The position numbers and the translations under genes were made by a program. The notes below the pieces were generated by a model. The model ran no database searches. It was not told the origin of the DNA and saw only the letters and a program-made list of their open reading frames with translations. A DNA stretch of 36,389 nt from CBFIDE01 sp965661265 (GTDB taxonomy: Bacteria > Bacteroidota > Bacteroidia > Flavobacteriales > Schleiferiaceae): the NCBI GenBank assembly GCA_965661265.1, contig CBFIDE010000019.1, forward strand, positions 1 through 36,389, read 5' to 3'. Below are positions 9,378-17,797 of this stretch, in pieces. Position 1 is the first letter of the stretch. Each line of letters opens with the position of its first letter.

Positions 9378-10418
9378 ATGTATAAGCTTTTAATTAGACC
9401 CATCCTTTTTTCATTCGATCCTGAGAATATTCATTATCGAGTTTTTTCAATTTTAAAACTTATTCATAAGCTGCCATTAGGGGGCTTATTGATGAGGTCG
9501 TTATATAATTCAAAGGTGAATAACCAAGCAGTTGAAGTGTTTGGTCTTAGGTTTAAAAATAGAATTGGACTTGCAGCGGGCTTTGATAAGGATGCTAAGC
9601 TGTTTAATGAGCTTGGTTCATTAGGATTTGGCTTCATTGAAGTTGGAACTGTTACTCCTAAAGCTCAAGACGGAAACCCTAAACCAAGATTATTTCGTTT
9701 GCCTGAAGATAAAGCCTTAATTAATAGAATGGGATTCAATAATGGTGGAGTCCTTGATATGCTTGAACGCCTTAAATCAAGAAAGGATAAGAATTTGATT
9801 ATTGGGGGAAATATTGGTAAGAATAAAGTAACTCCAAATGAAAATGCGAAAGATGATTATATAAGCTTGTTTAATCAGCTTTTTGATTATGTAGACTACT
9901 TTGTAGTAAACGTGAGTTCACCAAACACGCCTAATCTCAGGGAACTTCAGGAGAAAGGGCCTCTTCTTGATTTGCTAAAAAGTCTTCAGGACTTAAATGC
10001 AAAAAAGGACAATCCAAAACCAATTCTGTTAAAGATTGCACCAGACTTAACTAATGGCCAATTGGATGATATTATTGAAATATCAAAAGAAAGCAATATC
10101 GCAGGAATCGTTGCGACTAATACAACTATATCTAGAGATAATCTTAAAATGAATCAAGATGAAGTAGCTAAGATTGGTGCAGGAGGATTAAGTGGTCAGC
10201 CAGTTAAAGATAGATCTACTGAGGTTATTTCTTATTTGTATAAGAATAGTAATGAAGATCTTGACATCGTTGCTGTTGGCGGGGTTTTTAGTGGTAAAGA
10301 TGCTCTAGAAAAGCTTGAGGCTGGAGCAAAATTAGTTCAAGTTTATACTGGCTTTGTCTATGAAGGCCCATCCATGATTAGTAAAATTAATAGATATCTA
10401 AAGAAGCATTACGCATAA
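9378..10418 (+). CDS. pyrD: Dihydroorotate dehydrogenase (quinone), class 2
   Basis: A 346-residue inner-membrane-associated flavoenzyme oxidising dihydroorotate to orotate with quinone. The amphipathic N-terminus (MYKLLIRPILFSFDPE) is the membrane-docking segment of class 2 enzymes. FMN and substrate motifs include GLAAGFDKD at 64-72, NRMGFNN at 116-122, and the V-S-S-P-N-T loop at 179-184 carrying the catalytic Ser. The ATG at 9378 is chosen over an in-frame TTG at 9360 because that TTG lies inside the promoter box. The 3' end overlaps the convergent metal-receptor gene by 32 nt. With pyrB and pyrR elsewhere in the window it supplies de novo pyrimidine synthesis. Confidence 0.96.
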   Translation: MYKLLIRPILFSFDPENIHYRVFSILKLIHKLPLGGLLMRSLYNSKVNNQAVEVFGLRFKNRIGLAAGFDKDAKLFNELGSLGFGFIEVGTVTPKAQDGNPKPRLFRLPEDKALINRMGFNNGGVLDMLERLKSRKDKNLIIGGNIGKNKVTPNENAKDDYISLFNQLFDYVDYFVVNVSSPNTPNLRELQEKGPLLDLLKSLQDLNAKKDNPKPILLKIAPDLTNGQLDDIIEISKESNIAGIVATNTTISRDNLKMNQDEVAKIGAGGLSGQPVKDRSTEVISYLYKNSNEDLDIVAVGGVFSGKDALEKLEAGAKLVQVYTGFVYEGPSMISKINRYLKKHYA

Positions 10419-11211
10419 GAAATAATTCCTTTTTTAGAAGACAAAGGAATTTCAAGCTCTCAACTAATCTGCTTCCATACCAGCTAAAAGCCTCAGTGTC
10501 TATGATTTTTAAAAGCTTTATGGAATAAAAACTTTCACCAATTTCGTGCAATTCTTTTGAATTGAATGAATAGGGTTCTGAGGATAATAGCAAAAAATCG
10601 AGTTCTAAATCTAGGATTTCTCTTTGATCTAAAGCTGGATATCGATCTTCTTTAAAACTCACCATGTTTTTTAGTCCTGCTAAAAGCATCATACTATTGA
10701 TAAAAGTATCTGTTGAGGCAAACATTAAGGGTGCATTCCAAATCGCGAAAGCGGACTTAAAATTTGAGTTAGGAATAGCCTTTAAATCTAGAAATTGGGC
10801 ATTTATTTTTGATACAATGACATTAGCTTGAACTTCTTTATAAAGAAGTATACCAAGCTTGTTAATTAGATTTATACTATCCTCAATATCCTTTATATCA
10901 CTTACATAAACTGGGCAAATTTCCTTTAAGGATTCAATATGCCCTTTGGTATTCTCTTCTTTATTGGCAATAATAAGAGTAGGTCTTAATGATCGGATTC
11001 TTTCAATATCCAAATCTTTTGTTCCACCTATTACCGCCTTTGACTCTAGAAGATTTTTGGGTTTTACACAATATGCAGTTAGACCAACAATATTATTCTC
11101 TAAACCTAGATCACTTAATAGTTCTGTTTGAGAAGGGACTAATGAAACTATTCTTGAACCAAGAGATTCAGTCTTTTTAAATGTTTGCCCAATGTCATCA
11201 AAGACCACCAT
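10387..11211 (-). CDS. Helical-backbone metal receptor (BtuF-like) without a signal peptide
   Basis: A 274-residue protein with the fold of type III solute-binding proteins (cobalamin, haem or siderophore receptors): the RIVSLVPSQTELLSDLGL opening, a metal-receptor lobe, a long linking helix and a second lobe. Unlike true periplasmic receptors it has no signal peptide; the mature-type sequence begins within 20 residues of the ATG. Related short forms without leader are seen in Bacteroidota and are commonly annotated only as helical backbone metal receptor. The ATG abuts the stop of the upstream cystathionine beta-synthase-like gene, so the two are co-translated. Its 3' end overlaps pyrD convergently. 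The ligand is unknown and no transporter genes sit next to it. Confidence 0.75.
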   Translation of the reverse strand: MVVFDDIGQTFKKTESLGSRIVSLVPSQTELLSDLGLENNIVGLTAYCVKPKNLLESKAVIGGTKDLDIERIRSLRPTLIIANKEENTKGHIESLKEICPVYVSDIKDIEDSINLINKLGILLYKEVQANVIVSKINAQFLDLKAIPNSNFKSAFAIWNAPLMFASTDTFINSMMLLAGLKNMVSFKEDRYPALDQREILDLELDFLLLSSEPYSFNSKELHEIGESFYSIKLLKIIDTEAFSWYGSRLVESLKFLCLLKKELFLMRNASLDIY

Positions 11212-12585
11212 TTAGCTCAATGCGCTTATAAGATCTTGTTTTGTAATTATATGAAATTTATCATTTTCTAGTTGTACTAAAACAGCCGAATTCTCTTCAT
11301 TAATTTTACTTGCAACGCTTTTAAGCTCATCCTTGGCCTCTACAATAGGAAATGGTTTACCCATTACATCAGAAACTAATCTTTCGGCAAAACCTTTTTC
11401 GTTCATTAATTGGGAGAATAGTTTGCTATCATCTAGTGAACCTATATTTTCTCCATCTTTAATTACTGGAAGCTGGCTTATTTTATAATGCTGCATTCTT
11501 TGAATTACAGCGCTGATAATTTCATTTGGCTGAGCAGTTATTAGTGGTAAGTTCTCATGGGCTTTGACTAGATCTTCAGCTCTACTTTCTTCATTAGTTA
11601 AGAAGCCTCTATCTCTCATCCAGTCATCGTTGTAAACTTTTCCGATATACCTACTTCCGTGATCGTGGAATAAAACTACCACCACATCATCTGCAGTCAA
11701 TTCATCTTTCATTTGGCGAATCACTTGATAGGCAGATCCAGCACTATAACCTAGAAATAGACCTTCTTTTTTAGCTAATTCTCTAGTTACGACAGCACCG
11801 TCTTTATCAGTTATTTTCTCAAAGTGATCAATGACAGAGAAATCTACATTTTTAGGAATGATATCTTCTCCAATTCCCTCTGTGATATAAGAGTAAATCT
11901 CTTTTTCATCGAATTCACCAGTCTCATGGTACTTCTTAAACACACTTCCATAAGTATCGGCTCCCCAGATTTTAATATTTGGATTTTTTTCTTTTAAGTA
12001 TTTTCCAACCCCTGAGATCGTGCCACCAGTTCCTACACCTACTACGAAATGAGTGATTTTGCCTTCAGTCTGTTCCCAAATTTCAGGTCCAGTACTTTCG
12101 TAATGGGCAAGTCTATTATTTAAATTATCATATTGAAATGGATAATAGCTATTTGGAATTTCTTTATTTAATCTTTCTGCAACAGAATAGTAAGACTCAG
12201 GATGATCTGGAGCAACGTTTGTAGGGCAAACATATATTTCTGCTCCTAGCGCTCTTAGAATATCCATTTTTTCTTTACTCTGCTTATCAGAGAGAGTACA
12301 AATTAATTTATAGCCTTTACATACTGCAGCTAGAGCTAGTCCAAAACCAGTATTACCAGAGGTACATTCAATAATGGTTCCGCCTGGTTTTAGTAAGCCT
12401 TTTTCTTCAGCATCTTCCACCATTTTGAGAGCCATTCTATCTTTGACTGAGTTACCTGGATTAAAGTATTCTACTTTAGCCAAGACTGTTGCAGGAATAT
12501 CTTCGGCAATTGCATTTAGTCTTATCATTGGAGTATTTCCAATGGTCTCTAAAATGGAGTCGTATATTTTCTTTACTGGACGCAT
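11212..12585 (-). CDS. Cystathionine beta-synthase-like PLP enzyme with C-terminal CBS domains
   Basis: A 457-residue fold-type II PLP enzyme. The N-terminal 330 residues carry the Schiff-base Lys48 in N-S-V-K-D-R, the substrate loop STGN-type ECTSGNTG, and the phosphate-binding GTGGTISG. The last 120 residues form a CBS pair, typically a regulatory module binding adenosyl ligands. It probably condenses serine with homocysteine to cystathionine, though cysteine synthase activity is possible because the catalytic domains are alike. The gene lies 24 nt after the LolC/E-type permease; a TAGGTTTG sequence at 12622-12615 matches the -7 consensus but falls on conserved codons of the upstream gene and may be chance. 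It abuts the metal-receptor gene downstream. Confidence 0.88.
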   Translation of the reverse strand: MRPVKKIYDSILETIGNTPMIRLNAIAEDIPATVLAKVEYFNPGNSVKDRMALKMVEDAEEKGLLKPGGTIIECTSGNTGFGLALAAVCKGYKLICTLSDKQSKEKMDILRALGAEIYVCPTNVAPDHPESYYSVAERLNKEIPNSYYPFQYDNLNNRLAHYESTGPEIWEQTEGKITHFVVGVGTGGTISGVGKYLKEKNPNIKIWGADTYGSVFKKYHETGEFDEKEIYSYITEGIGEDIIPKNVDFSVIDHFEKITDKDGAVVTRELAKKEGLFLGYSAGSAYQVIRQMKDELTADDVVVVLFHDHGSRYIGKVYNDDWMRDRGFLTNEESRAEDLVKAHENLPLITAQPNEIISAVIQRMQHYKISQLPVIKDGENIGSLDDSKLFSQLMNEKGFAERLVSDVMGKPFPIVEAKDELKSVASKINEENSAVLVQLENDKFHIITKQDLISALS

Positions 12586-12609
12586 ATAATGTAATTTGGG
12601 ATTGCAATA

Positions 12610-13839
12610 TTAATCAAACCTAATGGCTTTAACGGGGCTAATTCTAGTTATTAGAAGTGAAGGCAAAATCATACATAGGAAACATATAAGAAGGCTAGAA
12701 ATGTTCACGATGAGTATAGAAAAAGGATCAATAAAAATACTGACTTCACTTACATAGTAAACAGAAGGATCAAGTTTTATAAAGCCTGTCTGCTTCTGAA
12801 GAAGTGCAATTCCAATTCCAATAACATTTCCTATTAAAAGAGCTCTAATAATAAGAATAGAAGCATTGAAAAGAAATATCCTCTGAATGGTATAATTGCT
12901 TGCTCCCAGTGCCTTAAGAATTCCAATTAGTTGAGTCTTGTCTAAAATCATTATAAGTAGTGCTATACACATATTTAAAGCAGCAACGGCTAATATGATC
13001 ACCAAGATAACTGCCATATTAACATCAAAAAGATCCAACCATTGAAACAATTGCTCATAAGTAGACTTAGCACTTACAGCATCCAACTCAAAGGGCAGGA
13101 GGAGTCGTATTTCCTGTGCAATATCCAAATTGCTTCCTTCGGTAAGAGCTAGTTGATAACCACCATATTGATCTTTTGACCATTTATTAATTCTTTGAAT
13201 ATGCTTAATATCACCAATAATGTAATTTTGATCTACCGCTTCAAAATTGGTTTGAAAGCAACCTGAAATAATAAAATTTCTGACTAGGGGAGGTTTCTTA
13301 GTATCTCTTATAAAGTACATTCTAAAACTATCACCGATTGATAATTTTAATTTTTTTAAGAGTATTTGCGATATGACAACAGAATCAGATCTTTTATTAG
13401 AATTATATTTTGGGTATTCACCATCTATTAAAATGCTTTGATAGAAATCATTATCAAAATCATTGGTAATTCCTTTAAGAACAACACCTTCAAAGAGACT
13501 ATCATTTTTAATAATCCCTGCTTTCTCAGCAAAGGGCGATATTCTTTGAACGTAGTTTAAATTTACTATCTCTTCAATTAAATCTTTATCAAGGCTTACT
13601 GGACTTTGATTAACTATCGATTTACTCTCATAATTCAATATTTGTACGGCTCCATTAAAACCTATAATTTTAGATTTAATCTCACGTTGAAGTCCTAAAC
13701 CTGTACTTAAAGCAAGAATCATAATTATTATTCCAAGTGCAACAGCAGCAATTGAAATCTTCATCATTGGAGCAGAAATCTTTTTGGAATTAGATTTGCT
13801 GTAACTTAGGCGTCTTGCTATAAAAAAATCAAAATTCAA
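12610..13839 (-). CDS. LolC/LolE-family lipoprotein-releasing ABC permease (TTG start)
   Basis: A 409-residue FtsX-type permease of the complex that releases outer-membrane lipoproteins to LolA. It has an N-terminal helix (SIAAVALGIIIMILAL), a large periplasmic MacB-type domain, and three C-terminal helices, closing with the family-typical K-A-I-R-F-D. I place the start at the TTG at 13839, giving N-terminal [M]NFDFFIARRL, the usual beginning of this family. An in-frame ATG exists at 13923, but it lies upstream of the probable promoter box (13867-13860) and inside namZ, and would add a basic non-conserved 28-residue tail. The ATPase LolD partner is not in this window. Confidence 0.87.
   Translation of the reverse strand: MNFDFFIARRLSYSKSNSKKISAPMMKISIAAVALGIIIMILALSTGLGLQREIKSKIIGFNGAVQILNYESKSIVNQSPVSLDKDLIEEIVNLNYVQRISPFAEKAGIIKNDSLFEGVVLKGITNDFDNDFYQSILIDGEYPKYNSNKRSDSVVISQILLKKLKLSIGDSFRMYFIRDTKKPPLVRNFIISGCFQTNFEAVDQNYIIGDIKHIQRINKWSKDQYGGYQLALTEGSNLDIAQEIRLLLPFELDAVSAKSTYEQLFQWLDLFDVNMAVILVIILAVAALNMCIALLIMILDKTQLIGILKALGASNYTIQRIFLFNASILIIRALLIGNVIGIGIALLQKQTGFIKLDPSVYYVSEVSIFIDPFSILIVNISSLLICFLCMILPSLLITRISPVKAIRFD
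13791..13798 (+). promoter_or_regulatory. namZ promoter (-7 box with a -33 TTG)
   Basis: TAGATTTG matches TAnnTTTG and has a TTG at 13767-13769 with a 21-nt spacer, a good Bacteroidota promoter geometry. It lies inside the coding region of the divergent LolC/E-type gene and would give namZ a leader of about 48 nt, longer than the others here. Confidence 0.45.
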
Positions 13840-13851
13840 TCTAAAATATTT

Positions 13852-15039
13852 ATGACTGCCAAATATAGACAATTGCTTATGGTGCTCCTTATGTTTTCGA
13901 TACTTCTTAATGGTCAAAATCAAGAGTCTAATTCTATAATTTTAGGTGCAGAAAGAATGGGCGCTTACTTAGCTTTTCTACACGAAAAATCAGTAGCTAT
14001 AGTTGCGAATCAAACATCAGTTATTAATAATACTCATTTAGTGGATACCTTACTTAAACGTGGAGTTGCAATAGAAAAAGTTTTCGCCCCAGAGCATGGT
14101 TTTAGAGGAAAGAAGGATGCAGGCGAAAGCCTAAAGGATGGGATAGACTCTAGGACAAAGCTTCCAATAGTAAGCCTATATGGTAAGAATAAAAAGCCAA
14201 GCGAATCTATGCTTCAAGGAATTGATATCGTAATTTTTGATATCCAAGATGTGGGTGCTAGATTCTATACTTATATATCTACTTTAACATATGTAATGGA
14301 AGCTTGCGCTGAAAATGGTATTGAGCTTATAGTATTAGATAGACCCAATCCACATGGTCATTATATAGACGGCCCGATATTGCAATCAAAGAATTCTTCA
14401 TTTGTAGGGCTTCATCCTATTCCAATTGTTCATGGAATGACAGTAGGAGAGTATGCCCAAATGATCAACGGTGAACAATGGCTTAAAAATGGAGTGAAAG
14501 TAAATCTCAAAGTGATTAAATGTGAAAACTATGATCATAAAACATTATACGAATTGCCCATAGCTCCTTCGCCAAATTTGCCAAATCAACTTGCCATAAG
14601 TCTTTATCCTTCCTTATGCTTTTTTGAGGGAACTAATGTATCCGTTGGCAGGGGGACTTCAATACCATTTCAAATTATTGGCTCCCCTTACTGGACTGAT
14701 TTTGATACTATTTTCATACCAGTTTCAGGTCCTGGTGCTAAATACCCTAAGCATGAAAATCTAAAATGTAAAGGCTTTGACCTCAGAGAATTTTCTGAAC
14801 ACTATATGATTGGAGCAAATAAAATTCAAATTGAATTTCTTCTTGAAGCGTATAATTCAACGGAGAATAAAGAAGCTTTTTTTAATAATTTTTTTGAAAA
14901 ATTAGCTGGGACTTCTTTATTAAGAAAGCAAATTACCGATCATTTAAGTGCTCAGGAAATAAGAAGCAGTTGGCAAAATGGGTTAGTTGAGTACCAAAAG
15001 ACTCGTAAAAAGTATTTGCTTTATCCTGATTTCAACTAA
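13852..15039 (+). CDS. namZ: NamZ-type exo-beta-N-acetylmuramidase (DUF1343)
   Basis: A 395-residue secreted protein of the DUF1343 family, members of which (NamZ of Bacillus subtilis and Tannerella) remove terminal MurNAc from peptidoglycan fragments. A signal peptide of about 20 residues ends near LLNGQ. Family motifs are clear: the VANQTS strand, FAPEHGFRG with its conserved Glu, IFDIQDVGARFYTY, and VLDRPNP. The C-terminal domain has F-F-E-G-T-N-V-S-V-G-R-G-T. It would act in the periplasm in cell-wall recycling, fitting with mpl at 25619-26968. The ATG at 13852 lies 12 nt from the divergent TTG start of the permease. Its stop interlocks with that of the outer-membrane barrel gene (CTAA at 15036-15039). 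Confidence 0.87.
   Translation: MTAKYRQLLMVLLMFSILLNGQNQESNSIILGAERMGAYLAFLHEKSVAIVANQTSVINNTHLVDTLLKRGVAIEKVFAPEHGFRGKKDAGESLKDGIDSRTKLPIVSLYGKNKKPSESMLQGIDIVIFDIQDVGARFYTYISTLTYVMEACAENGIELIVLDRPNPHGHYIDGPILQSKNSSFVGLHPIPIVHGMTVGEYAQMINGEQWLKNGVKVNLKVIKCENYDHKTLYELPIAPSPNLPNQLAISLYPSLCFFEGTNVSVGRGTSIPFQIIGSPYWTDFDTIFIPVSGPGAKYPKHENLKCKGFDLREFSEHYMIGANKIQIEFLLEAYNSTENKEAFFNNFFEKLAGTSLLRKQITDHLSAQEIRSSWQNGLVEYQKTRKKYLLYPDFN
13860..13867 (-). promoter_or_regulatory. lolC/E-type permease promoter -7 box
   Basis: TATATTTG on the minus strand matches the consensus and leaves 20 nt before the TTG start at 13839, the same spacing as ftsK and plsC in this window. It lies within the first codons of namZ. 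Confidence 0.58.
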
Positions 15040-15686
15040 AACAATAAATAATGAAAAGCAAGGTTTGCGCGAACTAGAACATCATTATCATCGCCAGTTC
15101 CAGTTGCGCCATCCCAAATGTCACTAAAACCAAAACGAACTTTAAAGTTTCCTTCAATCCCCCATTTTTTGGTCACAAACACTAAAATCCCACTTCCTAT
15201 TTGAGCAGCCATACCATTCTCATTACCTGCCTGTAATACATAGCCCGGTGATAATTCTTTTCCTAAGAACTCTGCTTTATTTAAAGAATATCCTCCTCCA
15301 AATTCTAAATAGGGAAGTATCATGCCTGCATAAGGATTATAGTTATTTACTTCCCGAAGTAAAACATACCTCATGCTCAATCCAAAATAGTGCTGAGAAA
15401 TCCTCATTTGTGGAATTCCTATATTACTGTCACCCACAATTTGAGCGTAGTTTTGAGAAGATAATGAAGTACTAATTTCTGCACATACATTCCATCTAGC
15501 ATTCTCAAAAGGATGAACATACATTATGCTAAAATCTGGACCCCAAGCAGAAAAGTTAAATGCACTTGTATTAATATCTCCATCGATAAAATTTAAGCCT
15601 AAGCCCCCAACAATTGCAGGGCTTTGCGCTCTCAGACTAGAAGTAGAAATTATAACCGCTAAAAATGAGGCAAATAGAAATTTCAT
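15036..15686 (-). CDS. Probable outer-membrane beta-barrel protein
   Basis: A 216-residue protein with a 20-residue signal peptide (cleavage near LRAQS). The mature part is a series of alternating hydrophobic and polar strands with Gly and aromatic residues at the strand ends (for example Y-F-G-L-S-M-R-Y-V-L-L, Y-L-E-F-G-G-G-Y-S, G-I-E-G-N-F-K-V-R-F-G-F) and ends in an aromatic residue (Phe), as expected for an 8-stranded porin-like or OmpW/OprF-type barrel. No function can be assigned. Its stop TAG interlocks with the namZ TAA. It appears monocistronic; I see no clear -7 box in the 208 bp upstream, which is AT-rich and otherwise empty. Confidence 0.7.
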   Translation of the reverse strand: MKFLFASFLAVIISTSSLRAQSPAIVGGLGLNFIDGDINTSAFNFSAWGPDFSIMYVHPFENARWNVCAEISTSLSSQNYAQIVGDSNIGIPQMRISQHYFGLSMRYVLLREVNNYNPYAGMILPYLEFGGGYSLNKAEFLGKELSPGYVLQAGNENGMAAQIGSGILVFVTKKWGIEGNFKVRFGFSDIWDGATGTGDDNDVLVRANLAFHYLLF

Positions 15687-15894
15687 TCAATATTAAATTA
15701 CTTTGTTTTGTTTGGAAATAATGAAGAATGTTCTCAATTACTCTAGAAACTCTATCATTAATGGTTTAAATATCAAACAATTTTTTTAATAATAAAGTAT
15801 TGGCTGAATGTTTTTTTATTTACAATTATTGAATAATCAAGTAGTTACGATGCGACAGTGTTCAGAAACAATTAAATAGACTAATTGCTTTTAA

Positions 15895-16395
15895 TTAAAT
15901 AATCTTTTCGATGTTCAGTAAAATGTCTTGAACGGCCGGACAGACTTCTGCGTTTTTAAGAGTTAGATCCAAAATTGGTCGCATTCCGTTCTGGTCAGTG
16001 TGGGGGTAAGTCTTACATGCTTTTGGGCGATCTTCATAAACACTACAGTAATTATCTTCCAATAAGAAGGGGCAAGGAGTGGTTTGTAATACCCAATCTC
16101 CATCCTCATCTTTTCTTAAATACATATCGATAAACTTGCTAGTACTTAGTTTAAATCTTTTGCTAAGTCTATCAATGTCATTATTGGTAAAGAGGGGACC
16201 CGTAGTTTTGCAACAATTAGCACAGTTAAGACATTCTATGCGCTCAAATGAATCATGATGAGCATCTTTAAAAAGTTTATCCAATTGTTTCGGTCTAACT
16301 CTTTTCAATTTTTTAAACAATCGATTGAAATCATCTTTCTTCTCGATAGAAATCTCTTCAAAATTATCTAGGAAATTATCTGGTTTATTTTCCAC
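15895..16395 (-). CDS. YkgJ-family cysteine-cluster protein
   Basis: A 166-residue cytosolic protein with a metal-binding Cys cluster: C55-x2-C58-x2-C61-C62 followed by further Cys in T-P-C-P-F-L, N-Y-C-S-V-Y and K-A-C-K-T-Y-P. This is the YkgJ/zinc- or iron-chelating family signature; the biochemical role is unproven. The last four-gene operon member: it overlaps the sugar-phosphate transferase by 11 nt, so it is translated together with it. In other Bacteroidota such proteins are found beside many unrelated genes, so context does not fix a function. Confidence 0.85.
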   Translation of the reverse strand: MENKPDNFLDNFEEISIEKKDDFNRLFKKLKRVRPKQLDKLFKDAHHDSFERIECLNCANCCKTTGPLFTNNDIDRLSKRFKLSTSKFIDMYLRKDEDGDWVLQTTPCPFLLEDNYCSVYEDRPKACKTYPHTDQNGMRPILDLTLKNAEVCPAVQDILLNIEKII

Positions 16396-17797
16396 GGCCC
16401 TGAAGAACTATTAGAACTGTGTAAATAAGAATTTTAAGATCATTAAATAAATTCATATTCTCAATATAAATAATGTCATATTTCAGACGCTGAATCATCT
16501 GATCAACGTTTTCAGCATATCCGTATTTCACCATTCCCCAAGAAGTAATTCCAGGTTTTACTTTTTGGACATACTTATAATGTGGAGCTTTTAGGAGTAT
16601 TAAGTCGACATAATATCTTCTTTCAGGCCTAGGACCTACAATACTCATTTGGCCAAATACTACGTTTAAAAACTGTGGGAGTTCATCCAAACGATATTTT
16701 CTCATTATTCTTCCCCATGACGTGATTCTAGGGTCATTCTCACTGCTCAATTGTGGACCTAAATCTTCAGCAGCTTCCACCATAGATCTGAATTTTATCA
16801 TCTTAAATTCCTTGCCATAGATCCCCAATCTTTTTTGCATAAAAAGAATTGGGCCTTTACTAGTAGCTTTAACCATTACAATGCAAATCAGAATAACTGG
16901 TGAACACAGTAGCAGTAAAAATAGACTTAGAATAATATCAAAAACTCTCTTTACAATTTTTTGCCATAGAGGCATTAGTTCATGCTTTATTTCAACTAAT
17001 GGAGCTCCTAATGATTGAAGTTTTACTTTACCACTTATTATATCGTAAGTATCAGGTATCATTTTGATCTTCACATTACTTCCCTCTAATCTATTTATTA
17101 AACTTTCAAGTTTCTCATGTTCAGATGATTCAATAGCAATAATAACTTCTTCTATATTATAGGATTTAATAATTTTTTCAAGCTCCTTATATGTGCCAAG
17201 ATGTTCAAGATCCTTTTCAATTAAAAATCGAATATTATTATGAACACTCACAAAGCCAATAAATTTGTTCCCATCACTATGAGGAAGCTTATCCATTTCA
17301 GTGAATAAGTCAACCGCATTTTCATTTGAGCCAACTAGAATAGTATTAAACCAAATTTGTCCTTTTTTAATTTTTCTGGCAGTTCTACTGCTCAAAATAA
17401 ATCTTATTGTTGCCGTAATTAAAAATTGGCCAGAAAAGTATACTAAAAAACCTCTGTAATAGTCTGTATAATTGGTAACCCAATCGTCAAGAATTAGTGC
17501 AAAAAAGATGACAACGGAACCAAGTAAGGAAGCATTAAATGTATATAAGAGTTCTTTTAACCTGGAACGTCTGAATATATCTCTATAAAAGCCCGTAAGA
17601 AAATATGCGCCAACCCAGAAAATCGCGATAAGCAATATTCCGACATAATAATTTGGATCAAACTCAAAAACAACTTTGCCAAAACGTGCTTTCTCAATTA
17701 CGGCCTTCCGAAACACAAACAAAATGGAGTATGCTATAGAGGAGGAGATAATATCTCCAATAATATACTTAGCTCTTTGTAGAAGTTCATTCTTCAT
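16385..17797 (-). CDS. Polyprenyl-phosphate sugar-1-phosphate transferase (undecaprenyl glycosylphosphotransferase)
   Basis: A 470-residue membrane enzyme of the WcaJ/PglC type that starts surface glycan synthesis by moving a sugar phosphate onto a lipid carrier. The N-terminal part has about four helices and a CoA-binding-like Rossmann domain (residues about 140-260). The C-terminal bacterial sugar transferase domain begins with K-R-V-F-D-I, then the membrane re-entrant helix, G-P-I-L-F-M-Q-K-R-L-G, MIKFRSM, D-P-R-I-T, and R-K-Y-R-L-D-E-L-P-Q-F with the catalytic Asp-Glu pair, then S-I-V-G-P-R-P-E. The ATG immediately follows the stop of the upstream lipoprotein gene. Substrate sugar is unknown; no glycosyltransferases or flippase are adjacent. 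Confidence 0.9.
   Translation of the reverse strand: MKNELLQRAKYIIGDIISSSIAYSILFVFRKAVIEKARFGKVVFEFDPNYYVGILLIAIFWVGAYFLTGFYRDIFRRSRLKELLYTFNASLLGSVVIFFALILDDWVTNYTDYYRGFLVYFSGQFLITATIRFILSSRTARKIKKGQIWFNTILVGSNENAVDLFTEMDKLPHSDGNKFIGFVSVHNNIRFLIEKDLEHLGTYKELEKIIKSYNIEEVIIAIESSEHEKLESLINRLEGSNVKIKMIPDTYDIISGKVKLQSLGAPLVEIKHELMPLWQKIVKRVFDIILSLFLLLLCSPVILICIVMVKATSKGPILFMQKRLGIYGKEFKMIKFRSMVEAAEDLGPQLSSENDPRITSWGRIMRKYRLDELPQFLNVVFGQMSIVGPRPERRYYVDLILLKAPHYKYVQKVKPGITSWGMVKYGYAENVDQMIQRLKYDIIYIENMNLFNDLKILIYTVLIVLQGRGK

Noticed and set aside
12615..12622. TAGGTTTG as a promoter for the cystathionine beta-synthase-like gene
   Set aside because: It coincides with conserved I-R-F-D codons of the upstream gene and is 29 nt from the ATG, outside the 15-22 nt range, so it may be chance.
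13840..13923. ATG at 13923 as the start of the LolC/E-type permease
   Set aside because: It lies upstream of the promoter box, inside the divergent namZ gene, and adds a basic 28-residue tail not seen in the family.
15248..15475. Small plus-strand open frame inside the barrel gene
   Set aside because: Antisense to a protein with signal peptide and barrel pattern; no promoter or homology visible, so it is a shadow frame.
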